The notes under the pieces: model-generated
The model's input: only the letters and a program-made list of their open reading frames with translations
Databases searched by the model: none
What the model was told of the DNA's origin: nothing
Shown here: positions 1 to 10,499 of the stretch, piece after piece
How the letters are laid out: every line of letters begins with the position of its first letter
Numbering within the stretch: position 1 is the first letter of the stretch
NCBI RefSeq assembly: GCF_905220565.1
Contig: NC_059419.1
Coordinates: forward strand, 7,307,326 to 7,371,325
Direction of reading: 5' to 3'
DNA: 64,000 nt
Source of the DNA: Melitaea cinxia
Lineage: Eukaryota; Arthropoda; Insecta; Lepidoptera; Nymphalidae
Program-made: the position numbers and the translations under genes

Positions 1-261
1 TGCAATAGTTATTTATTACTTACAAACCAACATACAGATGTCTTCTTTTTCTATAACATTACTATAGAAGAAACATTTCATTTGTCTGGCTTCACAAAGT
101 TTGTCTCTGTGTATTGTACTTTTCTCAGTGCCATACTATTGTATCTTAGTTTTCCGTAATGACAGACACTATTCAAAAATCGAAACATTGTACGCTATAA
201 TAGCCATCCTTCCCATAAAATAATTTCAAACTTCCCAATAGTCTTTGTACATTTTTTTTTT

Positions 262-326
262 CGTTCACCCGGAGTCGTGGCGCGCTGATCAGATTAGGGA
301 ACCGGTTCGTCGAAAACATCCCGTGG
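262..326. other. GC-rich island of unknown nature
   Basis: A 65-bp block clearly richer in G and C than its surroundings, bounded by a T-run on the left (252-261) and an A-run on the right (from 327). The minus strand is open through it (a frame reading HGMFSTNRF at its start) but lacks an AG acceptor in front of it. It could be a remnant of a mobile element or conserved DNA. I do not recognise it. Confidence 0.3.
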
Positions 327-1162
327 AAAAAAAATAACAAAAAACGACACTAATAACAACAAATAACGAGGCGTTCGGACGTGCTTGATAGTGATGGGCG
401 ACTATCGATGGAAAAATTGATATTTATTTTTTTGCTTTATTACCGGTATATTTTTACATATGTTATCTAATGTTAATAAATTGAAATAATATAATAGGTA
501 TTTTATTTTATTTCAATTCGTATTTGACAATACAAATTTAACAATAAAAACGTTACATAAATATGAATTAAATTATCGCATCATTTCTAACGTACAATAC
601 TAAATAACTTCCGAAGATTCCAAGACAACAACAAAAGAAATAATTATTAACTAAAATATCGATAAGGCAAAATTTAATCACGAACACGTCCCTATCAAGA
701 GGTGGAGTCAGATGAAATTATACGAAAATATTGTAACGATAGTGACAGATGATTATAAGCTGGCGATAAAACACACATAATTCTCACGTAATGGTCGCCC
801 CGGGCAACACCGTGACTCCCACCTCCGACTCTATAGAAAACAATTTAACATTCGATTTACAATCATTTTCAAATGATTCACGTTGAGACAAAGCTTTTTA
901 TCTTCCTCTTTGGAAGATTTAAAATCATATTGACTGTTAAATTTATATCTGTAATAATTATTTCATGATTTTAACGATAATAAAAGAGGCATTTGATGAG
1001 AAGTAGGAAATCAGCAGCTGTTACTTTGAAGCATATTTAAATGGTTCTAGAAAACTTCTTTATAAAACGTAGATAATAAATTTGAAAGCAAGGTGTTTTC
1101 ATTACTGTGAGTTTTGATGTTGTTTTTTTTAAGCTCTGTCACACATATTTTTGATCTTTCAT

Positions 1163-1482
1163 TACAGCCTATACAGTCCACTGCTGGACATAGGCCTCCA
1201 CAAGTTTACGCCAAAAATAACATGAACTTATGTGTTTTGCCCATAGTCACCACGCTGGGCAGGCGGGTTGGTGACCGCAGTACTGGCTTTGTCGCACCGA
1301 AGACGCTGCTGCCCGGCTTCGGTCTGTGTATTTCAAAGCCAGCAGTTGGATGGTTATCCCGCCATCGGTCGGCTTCTTAAGTTCCAAGGTGGTTGTGGAA
1401 CCTTGTTATCCCTTAGTCGCCTCTTACGACACCCACGGGAAGAGAGGGGGTGGCTAAATTCTTTAGTGCCGTAGCCACACAG
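1163..1482 (-). mobile_element. SINE family A with RTE-derived 3' tail
   Basis: Nearly full-length copy in reverse orientation. Read on the minus strand it starts at CTGTGTGGCTACGGCAC, passes through AGGCGACTAAGGGATAAC and the GCAGCGTCTTCGG segment, and ends in GAGGCCTATGTCCAGCAG followed by TGGACTGTATAGGCTGTAAT. The last 40 bases match the C-terminal coding end of an RTE retrotransposon (EAYVQQWT). At least nine more copies of this family occur in the window. Open frames across it are by-products of the repeat and not genes. Confidence 0.85.
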
Positions 1483-2204
1483 CAGATATTTTGATATTAT
1501 TTTTGATAGTTTCAAAATATATCTAAATTAGTTGTTAATAAAATAAATAACGAGATGTTACAATAAAGGGTTTTGTACATATTACAGTAATATTAATAGG
1601 CTCTATTTATTTAGTGACTGGACGTCGTTCGTGTTTTCTCTCCCTGTCTACGATTCTGCTACCAGTAAAAGCATGCATTTATATATTCTGTTAGTAGTTA
1701 CACTATGTTTTATAGCTTATATTGTAGCCTACATTATTGGAGCACGCAACACATAATTTTGTCATTATTCATAACTCTAAGCTCTACTCTCTACTTAAGA
1801 TCATAATCCTGTTAGCGTGTCAGCGAGTGCAGCTTTAACTACTTTATAAATAAACCGTAAATGATCTCAGTTATCAGTTCCACAAACAGCAGCAGCGACT
1901 CTTAATAACAACGATAAAATTTAAGTAATACTTTTTTTCTTAACATTTCATTCAACAAAGAGCTTGAATTAAGTGAGGACTTCGCTCCGAAACTGGTTTA
2001 GATGTAAGCATTATTTTCAACCTTGGTACTTGCTAATGTCGAATCCACTATTTTCATATTTTACAAAGAAGTTACATCTTTTTTGCATATTTTTATCATA
2101 ATATTTACTATTAAGTGACTTTGCTATTTCTCATTGTATTTTTATAACCCTAACTACCCTCTTCCTTTTCTTTACATTCTACCTAAAAATAATTTTTAAA
2201 CTCG

Positions 2205-2272
2205 AATCAGTAGTGCCTACCTGAGATTAGCGTGTTAAACAAACGAACTTTCCAGCTTAATATCAGTACAGA
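2205..2272 (-). mobile_element. Helitron 5'-end fragment (Lep1-like)
   Basis: On the minus strand it starts A|TCTGTACTGATATTAAGCTGG and continues to the AACACGCTAATCTCAGGTAG region. This matches the 5' end of the more complete copy at 37063-37373. The rest of the element is missing. It sits 58 bp downstream of exon 2, inside intron 2. Confidence 0.6.
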
Positions 2273-2330
2273 TGACCATTTGTTATCGTGCTCTAATAAT
2301 ATAAGTTTAATAATTTCAAATAGTACTCAC

Positions 2331-2394
2331 CAAATACGGGACTTAAATCCGACTTCACCGATAGTTTACCGGTATAAGGCTCGCCGGACTTTTC
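2331..2394 (-). CDS. pan: pangolin (TCF/LEF) coding exon 2
   Basis: A 64-nt internal exon on the minus strand. Seen directly: a long polypyrimidine run ending CGTTTCAG at 2395-2402 precedes it, and GTGAGT at 2325-2330 follows it. The frame that continues phase 0 from exon 1 reads EKSGEPYTGKLSVKSDLSPV, then F plus one leftover G, so the exon ends in phase 1. In Drosophila Pangolin the residues after the TESE that ends exon 1 begin EKG and run to a SPVF motif, as here. This part lies between the beta-catenin-binding N-terminus and the central region, and has no known catalytic role. It was found by splice signals and family resemblance because it is too short to stand out as an open frame. An unrelated cryptic exon is the alternative, but phase, junction residues and SPVF together make that unlikely. 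Confidence 0.82.
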
Positions 2395-3039
2395 CTGAAA
2401 CGAAATAAAAAAAAAATTAATTTTACTATACTTAAAAGTATGTATATTATATATATAACAGTTTTACCTATGTAACCTTATGTCTAAATGTATAATAAAT
2501 TTAAAGCTTTCAATAGTTTTGGAGTTAAAGCGTAAAAACCCTCCATCCATTCACACAAACATTATCGCGTTATTACTTTTTTTTATATCAACTTTTAATA
2601 CTGCTAATTGACCAAAATTAACACTTTTTAATCTCAAAATACTTCACTCACACATATAATTATATCTTAGCCAATTTACTTGATTCTGTCATTAAATTAA
2701 AAGTCTAGTCAATTTACTTATCATACACGCTTACAAAAACAGAACTAAACCTATAATTTTCTTCTCAACAAACTGTCCACTTGTTTAATACAAGCTTCGA
2801 ACTCAAACAATCATGTTTGCGTGTACCAGTAAATAAATAAGCATACAACGCTAATGGGCAATTGTTAACGGATGAGTTTTTTCAAACATAACTTTAATAT
2901 ACACACATAACTTTATCGTTAGACCTATCATTTAATAATTACTTTAGTATTAAAAGTTTACAAGGAAAAATATTACACGTAATTATGGATAGACCTTTGC
3001 ATTTTACAATGTTGTAGTTTCACTTCGGTTTACTCCCGT

Positions 3040-3203
3040 ATCGGTGATCTATAATCACATAATGAGCAAGCACAAACGCCCAGATCATAGTAAATATATG
3101 TATGGCGTACACATATTTGATCTGTTATATTTTTGTCTTATGGGGGTCGAACTCGCGACTCAGTGCAAAAGCCAATGCTATGACCGCTGCACCAACGCAT
3201 TGC
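3040..3203 (-). mobile_element. tRNA-derived SINE, decayed
   Basis: On the minus strand the head reads GCGTTGGTGCAGCGGTCATA, matching a tRNA A box (TGGTGCAGCGG), and GAGTTCGACCCC follows at the right distance for a B box. The body contains CATACATATATTTACTATGA and CTGGGCGTTTGTGCTTG, shared with the copies at 18510-18640 and 32165-32295. The flanking DNA does not fold as a tRNA, so it is a SINE and not a tRNA gene. The 3' boundary is approximate. Confidence 0.65.
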
Positions 3204-4020
3204 GTTGTATTTACATAAATGAGTATATTAAATTGAACCCAAATAAAAGATCACACGATAAAAAGTCGAACGAATCGCTCCCTCTCGGCGTACCAAGCGA
3301 TTAATTCCACTCGAAGCCTTTCCCCAAACAATATCAACTATAATAATGGACATAACAAATCGAAATGTTTCCGCTATCGTTAATACGGGAACAGATTTCC
3401 TCTCGCTGAGGAACCAATGGACCGTTGAAATCACAACACCTTAGTGATAGCCCGGCGTTTATTTTGTTATCGTACGATATTTTATGTTAATGATATCTTG
3501 TAATTTACGATTTCTTATGTTTTAATTATTTAATATATTTTAATAATTGGTACATTATTTTTGTACTAAGCAGAAATGAATTTAAGTTATGCAATTATTT
3601 TCATAGTTTATTGTCTTCATATGAGAATTCTCCGCCCAGAATCTGGAGATCCTGAGGTGTATCCTTTTTCCATTTTTGCTTTAAGGGGATCCCAGACAAA
3701 TTCGGCCGTTTTCATGTGCTATAAAGTATACGTTAAAGTTACGTTAAAAATATCAAATAAATATATGTTGTATCTCGGATTCAGTTTATTAATGTGACTG
3801 TAAGATAATTGTATAAAATTTTCTAAATAAAGAGAAATATTGTTTACCTGGACCTCCTTTCGCGTACAAAAATCGTATAGGCTTTCTAATTTTACTACTT
3901 ACAATAGTAAATATTTTTTTTATTAATTAAGAATCCTGTATTTAATATTTCTACAGAAGGGTTTTTTATTAAGTGCAGTATTTTATTAGAAAATCGTAAA
4001 AATATAATTTTTGGTTATTT

Positions 4021-4125
4021 GCCGGGCGACAGGCGGCCCGCGGCAGACGGCCAGAGGCCTTTGTACGGGGAACTTGTGTCGCTCGTCATCGCACGCTGCT
4101 CTTGCTTACGCGCAAATCTATTTAC
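4021..4125. other. GC-rich island in intron 1
   Basis: About 100 bp of markedly GC-rich sequence (GCCGGGCGACAGGCGGCCCG at its start) in an otherwise AT-rich intron, 1.6 kb from exon 2. Both strands are open: the minus strand has an ATG-to-TAA frame of 24 codons beginning MTSDTSSPYKGLWPS (near 4098-4024), and the plus strand is open through the whole island. I see no matching repeat elsewhere in the window and no clear splice pair. It could be an alternative exon, a CpG-rich regulatory element or a remnant of transferred or mobile DNA. Confidence 0.35.
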
Positions 4126-4434
4126 TTTTTTTAATCCAAGATAGGCATCAAAATGTAACAGGTAGACAGACTTACTGTTGAATTTTGCAATTGTATTTAC
4201 TTCAAATAAAAAAATAATTTAAATTATTAATTTTGAGCTGTGTAAATGTAAAGCTGCTTAGCTTGTGGTCTAAGATCCGAACCTAAAGTCGATCTTCACC
4301 GAGCCGATAATAGAATAAAATATAAATTTAGTATATCTATACAAATAAAATTGGAGCGGCTGCTTTTAATATTAAAATAACTGCTTTTTACTAAATTAAT
4401 ATGGATGTATACACGATACATACACAAAAATAGC

Positions 4435-4565
4435 ATTTTGACAATTTTTGTCTGTCTGTATGTCTGTTTGTTCCGCCTAATCTCTGAAACGGCTAGACCG
4501 ATTCTGACGGAACTTTCACTGGCAGATAGCTGATATAGTAAGGAGTAACTTAGGTTACTTTTATT
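4435..4565 (+). repeat. Interspersed repeat with 'CCGCCTAATCTCTGAAACGG'
   Basis: Contains TGTTCCGCCTAATCTCTGAA, ACGGCTAGACCGATTCTGAC and CACTGGCAGATAGCTGATAT. The same segments occur in opposite orientation inside the composite repeat at 10148-10493. From memory it is a widespread moth and butterfly repeat. Its class and exact ends cannot be fixed from two copies. Confidence 0.6.
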
Positions 4566-5757
4566 TTAGAAATTTATTTATTTTATAACTGCGAACTGAA
4601 CAACAAGTAACAACTAGTAATTAATATAATTTTATAGCCTAAATGATCGACACGACAAGAAGAAAATTAAATAATAATTATGGATGATCACAACTTGTAC
4701 GCAAGCTCTTGCTCTAGGAAACGGATCAATCGCATGTCCTAAGTAGTACAAGCTAGAGCCGGTAGATGGCCGAGTTTAATAACCTTTGCGTAATACTGAT
4801 CAGGTGAAGTGCGGGTGGGTGGGGTGTGGCAAAGTCTAAATGCTCAAGGTCATTGAGAAGGGGGAGCCTCTTAAAGATAGTTCCACGTTATTAAATCTTT
4901 ATGTATCTTTCTTCTTTAAGTAATACTTTAATAAAAATTTTAGAAATTTGCAATTTAAAAGAAACAGTAATAGACTACTAGATCTTTTGCTACTTCTATT
5001 AGGCGTGCGATAATTTTACGAACGGTTCTTGAATAGTATCCCAATATCTTTACGAGGGCCGTAATTGGATAGAGGAAACCAGTTTACCCCACTCGAACGT
5101 GTTTACCCCAAATCAAGGGTAAGTACCAATACGACTGATTTTTTCTACGATTCCGTTAAACGGGTAATTGGATATATGCTGATAGCATTTACCGTTAATA
5201 TTATAACTTGACCTTTGACGTATTTGCGATAATACCTATAGTATAAAGGTTCATACATGATTTAGATTTAATATTTTTTACTTTATACATAAACCTCTGA
5301 TAATGTCTTTTTAGCTGAAAAACATTATAATTGATATAATAATCCAGCATGTAATGTAATATTTGTTGAATAACATATAACATAAACGGCTGTGTGTATA
5401 TAGCTCGTCCGTTCCTAAATTAAGCAACGTAATGCCTGTGAAGTAGTAAATGGGACATATTGTCATCAAAACTCTTACATTTACAAGTAGGATTTACAAA
5501 TACGTGGTTCTGATTTACACACAATATAATCCGGCAGAAGTAAATCTCTAGACTCGAGTATGGGAGGGATTTATAAGCTCCTGAAAAAGCCAGAAGTGAT
5601 TGCCGGTTTTTATTTAGTGGTTTCAATAGTCCCCTAAATAAGATTTCTCACGCCTTGTAAGTAAAAATTTTTTATTATTAGGGCAGCAAATAAATACATG
5701 ACAATTTTCAAGATTCGAAGATATAATAATAGTAAAAGTTTTGAAACGGTGAGTTTG

Positions 5758-6353
5758 GTTCAGCCTGTAACATTCACGGCTGGGCATAGGTCTCTTTCTC
5801 CATGTAGGAGAAGAACTGTTGCTTCCACCTGCTCCACTGTGGATTGGCGGATATATTCCCTACTATGCGTGACGATCGCTATCAGGTATTTATGATAAGA
5901 ACCGGAACCGACGGGTTAGCGTGCTCTAAGAGTCACTGAGGGAAGACAGACAAAAACATACATCCAAGCAATAAAGAAATATTTGTACAAACTGCTGTGT
6001 GGCTACGGCACTAAAGAATTTAGCCACCCCCTCTCTTCCCGTGGGTGTCGTAAGAGGCGACTAAGGGATAACAAGGTTCCACAACCACCTTGGAACTTAA
6101 GAAGCCGACCGATGGCGGGATAACCATCCAACTGCTGGCTTTGTAATACACAGGTTGAAGACGGGCAGCAGCGTCTTCGGTGCGACAAAGCCAGTACTGC
6201 GGTCACCAACCCGCCTGCCCAGCGTGGTGACTATGGGCAAAACACATGAGTTCACGTTATTTTTGGCGTCAACTTGTGGAGGCCTATGTCCAGCAGTGGA
6301 CTGTATAGGTTGTAATGATGATGATGATGAAACCCACAAACCGTGAGTGGATA
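5758..6353 (-). mobile_element. tRNA-derived SINE family B, split by a second SINE
   Basis: Reverse-orientation copy whose tail (TTCAGCCTGTAACATTCACG on the plus strand) begins at 5758, runs through GGCGGATATATTCCCTACTA and GACGATCGCTATCAGGTAT to ATTTGTACAAACT at 5994, and resumes at 6331 with ACCCACAAACCGTGAGTGG. Both halves match the uninterrupted copy at 57540-57846, which has ATTTGTACAAATA and CCCGCAAACCGTCGGTG in the corresponding places. The intervening 5995-6330 is a family A SINE, so B is the older insertion. Confidence 0.75.
5995..6330 (+). mobile_element. SINE family A, full length, nested
   Basis: Starts CTGTGTGGCTACGGCAC and ends GAGGCCTATGTCCAGCAG, then TGGACTGTATAGGTTGTA and a (TGA)n tail. 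The 3' part in frame gives TELVEAYVQQWT-type residues, the C-terminus of an RTE reverse transcriptase. It is inserted in a family B SINE and is about 336 bp long. No convincing A and B boxes are visible in its 5' part, so the source of the head is unknown. Confidence 0.85.
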
Positions 6354-7719
6354 TTAGGCGTCTACACGCACCACTACACCAGAGCGGATGTTAAAAGTAA
6401 CTTTAAGCTGATCAATTGTACGATACCAATCAAAACTAAATATGCGATGCGATAGGTGCGATAGGATAGGTTGGTAGTGAACGGCCTATATTCGTTGGTT
6501 GAATATCTTGGTTATATACCTCCGTACAATTGCACGTTTTTTTAATTTACATAATCATACCTATTTCAAGTTAGAATTTTAACGGTTGTTAGTTATTCGG
6601 TTGTAAAGTTTTTAAAAGTTAGAATGAATTCTACCGCTTTATAATAGAGCTAGAGCAAAGGTTATTATTATTATTATTATATTGTTATTTGTATGATTGA
6701 AAAAAATCATATTGTAAAAATGTGCTATTTCTTCTTTCTTTATTTTGATGGAAGGTACCACCCAAAACTTTTTGCGAAATTTGATTTTCCAATCTGATTT
6801 GTTAATCTCGAAATGATTCGTTGTTTTGGGACATTTGATTTAGGATATTAATATGAAATATTCATCTCTGAAACCGAAGATTGATTGTGTTACAGCTCGT
6901 CCCAATGCTATTGTCCTTTAAATGATCAAACGAAAAATGATCACTATCAACTTAAAACATTTACTAATGATATCAAATATATTTGTGGGATGATTTTTTC
7001 TAAATGTTTGTATGCTCAACTTTCAAAAAATACTTAAATTTATATTTGTTCGAGTGCTTACCACATTTATTGATTTGTTGAGGTCCAGTGATCATGGCGA
7101 TTGAAACATTGTCGAAATATAGGGACCGAAACAAAACAATAAACGTGATAAGTACCCGAAGAAATTTAATATAAATATGAAAACGTGATCGCGTCAGCTT
7201 AAAACAATATATTCAAAACATATTAATGTATATACTTATCGAGATAGAAAGAAATAAATAGCTTCAATAATGAAAATTGTTGTTTTTATTAGAAATACGC
7301 GCATTTTATGTTCTCATTTAACATATTATTACATATTAATGTTGTTAATTGTTACTTCGAATAGCATTTTTAAATAGTGATTTTTTTAAACGCAGATGTA
7401 TTATATACCATACATGGTTAGCAGATGGTATTCACCAACAATGCGGTTATGTACCACTGGTTGGGATGATTGTTTTCAAATATTTTATATATTTAATAAT
7501 AATTATTAGAGCCAATGACCCGATATAATTATTATTACAAAATTTGATTAAATTATCTTGTACATAATAAAGTGTATCGTGGTGATGATTTTTTAATTAA
7601 ATTTCAAAACATTGTACTGAAAGAACATGGTCATTTATATCCTTGGTAAGTGATATGCAATGATTAAGGGAAATAATTTAAAGATATTACTGGAAATGTA
7701 CGTAACCAATTTCTTCTAC

Positions 7720-8005
7720 TTTTTTTTTATGTCACTAGGTCGGCAAACAAGCGTACGGCTCACCTGATGGTAAGCGATTACCGTAGCTTATAGACGCCTG
7801 CAATACCAGAAGCATCGCAAGCGCGTTACCGACCCAATCCCAATCAATCCCCCCAGGAGTTCTGGTCACCTTACTCACCAACAAGAACACAATACTGCTT
7901 GAAACAGTATTATTTTGCTGTGATATTCTGTAAGGTCGAGGTACTACCCCAGTCGGGCTGCTCCATATTTTAAACAGGAAATTCCTGCTGTGCCCTACCT
8001 CAGTT
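7720..8005 (-). mobile_element. Poly-A tailed SINE/LINE-end family C
   Basis: On the plus strand it begins with a T-run, then GTCACTAGGTCGGCAAACAA, GGCTCACCTGATGGTAAGCG, CCAGAAGCATCGCAAGCGCG, CTGTAAGGTCGAGGTACTAC and CCAGTCGGGCTGCTCC, ending near CTACCTCAGTT. The T-run means the element is inserted in reverse with a 3' poly-A tail. A second good copy lies at 20764-21030. The family is very common in Lepidoptera, but I cannot assign a clade by eye. Confidence 0.8.
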
Positions 8006-8052
8006 AAAACTAACTACTTAATTAAATAATATAATAATATTTAATATATATA

Positions 8053-8391
8053 TGCTTCAGCCTGTAATATCCCACTGGTGGGCATAGTCCTCTATCTCCG
8101 TGTAGAAGAAGGATCAGGAGCTTAATTCACCACGCTGCTCCAATGAAGGTTGGCGGATATATTCCTTACTATGAGTAACGATCGCTATCAGGTGTACAGA
8201 ACAACCGAGACCGATGCCTTAACGTGCTCTCCGAGACATGGTGGGGAGACCTAAAAGGACTGCACAAACACCTTGACCATGGCAAACATTTGTATGGCCA
8301 ATACAAATGTTTCATGTGCGGTTAACGAATTCACAATCGCCAGCGCAACAGCCACAAACCAGAGCTGTGAACGTTGCGCCAACGCGGTGTC
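8053..8391 (-). mobile_element. tRNA-derived SINE family B
   Basis: Full-length reverse copy, from tail CTTCAGCCTGTAATATCCCA to head, whose reverse complement reads GACACCGCGTTGGCGCAACG. The A-box-like TTGGCGCAACG is kept, but the B box is degraded (the plus strand has GCGGTTAACGAATTC where the family has GGTTCGATCCC). The internal blocks AACGATCGCTATCAGGTGTA and CACAAACACC are as in the other B copies. Its head end lies 10 bp before a Helitron start. Confidence 0.82.
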
Positions 8392-8401
8392 AAAATATAT
8401 A

Positions 8402-8714
8402 TCTATATATTAATACGTGAAACAAAAATTTTGTACCCCTTTTTCCTACAATTGCTTGGACGAAGAAGTATGAAATTTAGTACACTTAGAAGGAGTGCAT
8501 AATGCTAATATATTTTAAAATTTATGCCTAAGAATACATTAAATCATTAAAAAAGTTATTACACACACTAACACGTATTTGACACACACACACGCGTATA
8601 TACTCTTTTTTTTACTATTATAAAGGTATAATCTTTGACAATAGAACCTTAATAATGATTAAACTTATAATTAAAACGAATTATGGTCGAATTTCGACAA
8701 CTGGCGACCACTAG
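8402..8714 (+). mobile_element. Non-autonomous Helitron, complete ends
   Basis: The 5' end reads A|TCTATATATTAATACGTG and then AAACAAAAATTTTGTACCCC. Near the 3' end is the near-palindrome GGTCGAATTTCGAC, which can form the subterminal hairpin of Helitrons, followed by CTAG|T at 8711-8715. An insertion between A and T with 5'-TC and CTAG-3' is diagnostic of rolling-circle elements. There is no Rep/helicase coding sequence. Related copies are at 33275-33617, 61677-62031 and, as a 3' end only, 28735-28800. Confidence 0.82.
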
Positions 8715-9064
8715 TATATATATGACAGCTATTTTTTTCTAGAAAACTCAACAAACACGTAAACATAGCCTTCCTTAAACACTCACCACACATCTGATAA
8801 CAACAATTCATTTTAATTACAAATGCAATTCTTGAAAATGCAAAGCTAACATTTAGACTCGGATATGTTAATACTCGCATAATCACTTAGTAAGGACATG
8901 GAATGTATTTTTAACTTTAATTAAGAAATAACTAACAAACGTTAAAATTCTAACTTAAAAACGGTATGATTATGTGAATGAAAAAACGTGAAATTATACG
9001 GAGGTATATTTAACCAAGATCTTCAACCAACGAATATAGCCCTTAATAGCATCGTATCGCATAA

Positions 9065-10140
9065 TTAACTTTAATAAATAACATATATTATATGTTATTA
9101 TGTTATATTATATGTTATTAACATATATTATATATATACGTTATTTTTTTCTGGTTTGAGGGGTTCTAACAACTCGGTCTCATACGGAACATACCGCGAT
9201 TGTCACTAGCCGTGTCATCTGCAACGTCGCCAAAATATCGAGAGTTTCAAAGTGATAATCGCGGCAACTGACAATATGTACATACAAGTAACATTGTTAT
9301 TATTACTTATTTAAAATAATATAAAGATATATGTACACATAAATTTCCTAATGAAAGAAATAATTGAAAAACTTTGTTGCTTGGTAAATAAAAATAAAAT
9401 TAATCTTAAATAAGCCACAAATTAATTCGCTTAATCATATCATAGCATAGTTTACATACATTGGAACTGAAACCTAAAAATGATACGACTAGCAGAGCCA
9501 ACGACTAGATTACAAGATAAAAACTAAGTGCGCCTTTACTTGTAATTTATGGTCATCATTATATAATGACTTAGCAAATACATTACTGAAATTTTGCACT
9601 TTCCTTTATTATTAGTCAGCTTGCTTCATATTTAACTAAATATTTGTATATACTTCTATATAAAAAGGATAATATTATCAAATTCCTGACTAAGACATAA
9701 ATGTATATTTAAAATTGTTCAGTAAGGTGTAATGTCACAGGATTAAAGATCAAATGTACAAAGCATTTTCTGCTATGAATTTTTATGTGAAATTAAATAC
9801 AACTGTACAATCAACAGTATTATATAGCTAAATATTATTGTTCTGACTATTATATAATGTGTTAACGACGTGCCGGTTATTGTAAGGTAGTCATTTTAAT
9901 ATTCGTTGAACATAAAATATAGCAAACCAATGTTAAAAAAATTGAAGTTTGTAAATAATAATTATATCAATAAAACGATTCTTTAAATAGTGAGTTATAA
10001 CGGTGATTAGGTGTATATAAATAGTAATTTTTAAAGTACAATAACAAATAATTTGTGTAGGTACTCCTAAAATCTTTATGTAAGCGAGTAAAACGAATAT
10101 ATTTGAAAAAAAAAATCGCTACAAATTAAGTTAAAACATA
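9065..10140. other. AT-rich intron sequence
   Basis: Starts with an AT-only palindromic run (about 9068-9143, repeated AACATATATTATATGTTATT units) that could form hairpins. The rest is plain AT-rich intron, and I see no gene, recognised repeat or convincing regulatory site. Confidence 0.5.
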
Positions 10141-10147
10141 TTTTTCT

Positions 10148-10493
10148 ATTTTCCACCGACTTCCAAAAAGGAGGAGGTTATCAATTCGACTATATTTTTA
10201 TGTGTGTTACCTCTCAACTTTTTACTGGGTGGCAGATATGCCAGTGAAAGTCCCGTCAAAATCGGTCCAGCCGTTTCAGAGATTAGCCGGAACAGACTGA
10301 CAGACAGACAAAAATTATAAAAAATGTTATTTTGGTATAGGCACCGTGTATACATATGAATTTAGTTAAAAACGGTTATTTCAATATTACAAACAGACAC
10401 TCCAACTTTATTTATTTGTATAGATTTACTTGACTATTTTTTCGTCTAGCTACATTGTATTACTGGTCAATGTAAACGAAGTCAGTTTTTATC
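10148..10493 (+). repeat. Composite AACCGACTTC-bounded repeat
   Basis: Begins ACCGACTTCCAAAAAGGAGG and ends GTAAACGAAGTCAGTTTTT, so its ends are inverted copies of CCGACTTC. The outer parts match the repeats at 25.9-28.4 kb. The middle (CCAGTGAAAGTCCCGTCAAA to GATTAGCCGGAACAGACTG) matches the 4435-4565 repeat in reverse. It is therefore either a longer parent form or a mosaic of two repeats. Confidence 0.6.
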
Positions 10494-10499
10494 TATTAT

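Larger units (their letters stand above)
1..2330 (-). other. pan: pan intron 2, partial
   Basis: Minus-strand intron beginning with the GTGAGT donor that closes exon 2 (reverse complement of 2325-2330) and running off the start of the window. It holds a SINE at 1163-1482, a Helitron end at 2205-2272 and a GC-rich patch at 262-326. The rest is AT-rich sequence in which I see no exon, RNA gene or regulatory motif I can defend. I looked for the next conserved TCF segment on the minus strand and did not find it, so exon 3 probably lies outside the window. Confidence 0.65.
6441..9064. mobile_element. DNA element with long terminal inverted repeats
   Basis: The left arm 6441-6597 and the right arm 8927-9064 are inverted copies of each other. 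Shared blocks, read inward, are ATGCGAT(G/A)CGAT, CTATATTCGTTGGTTGAA, TCTTGGTTA, TACCTCCGTA, CACGTTTTTT, ACATAATCATACC and AAGTTAGAATTTTAACG, then TTGTTAGTTATT. The interior holds three later insertions (7720-8005, 8053-8391, 8402-8714), so the ancestral element was about 1.7 kb. No transposase frame is visible, which suggests a non-autonomous or gutted element. The target duplication is not resolvable by eye. Confidence 0.65.
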
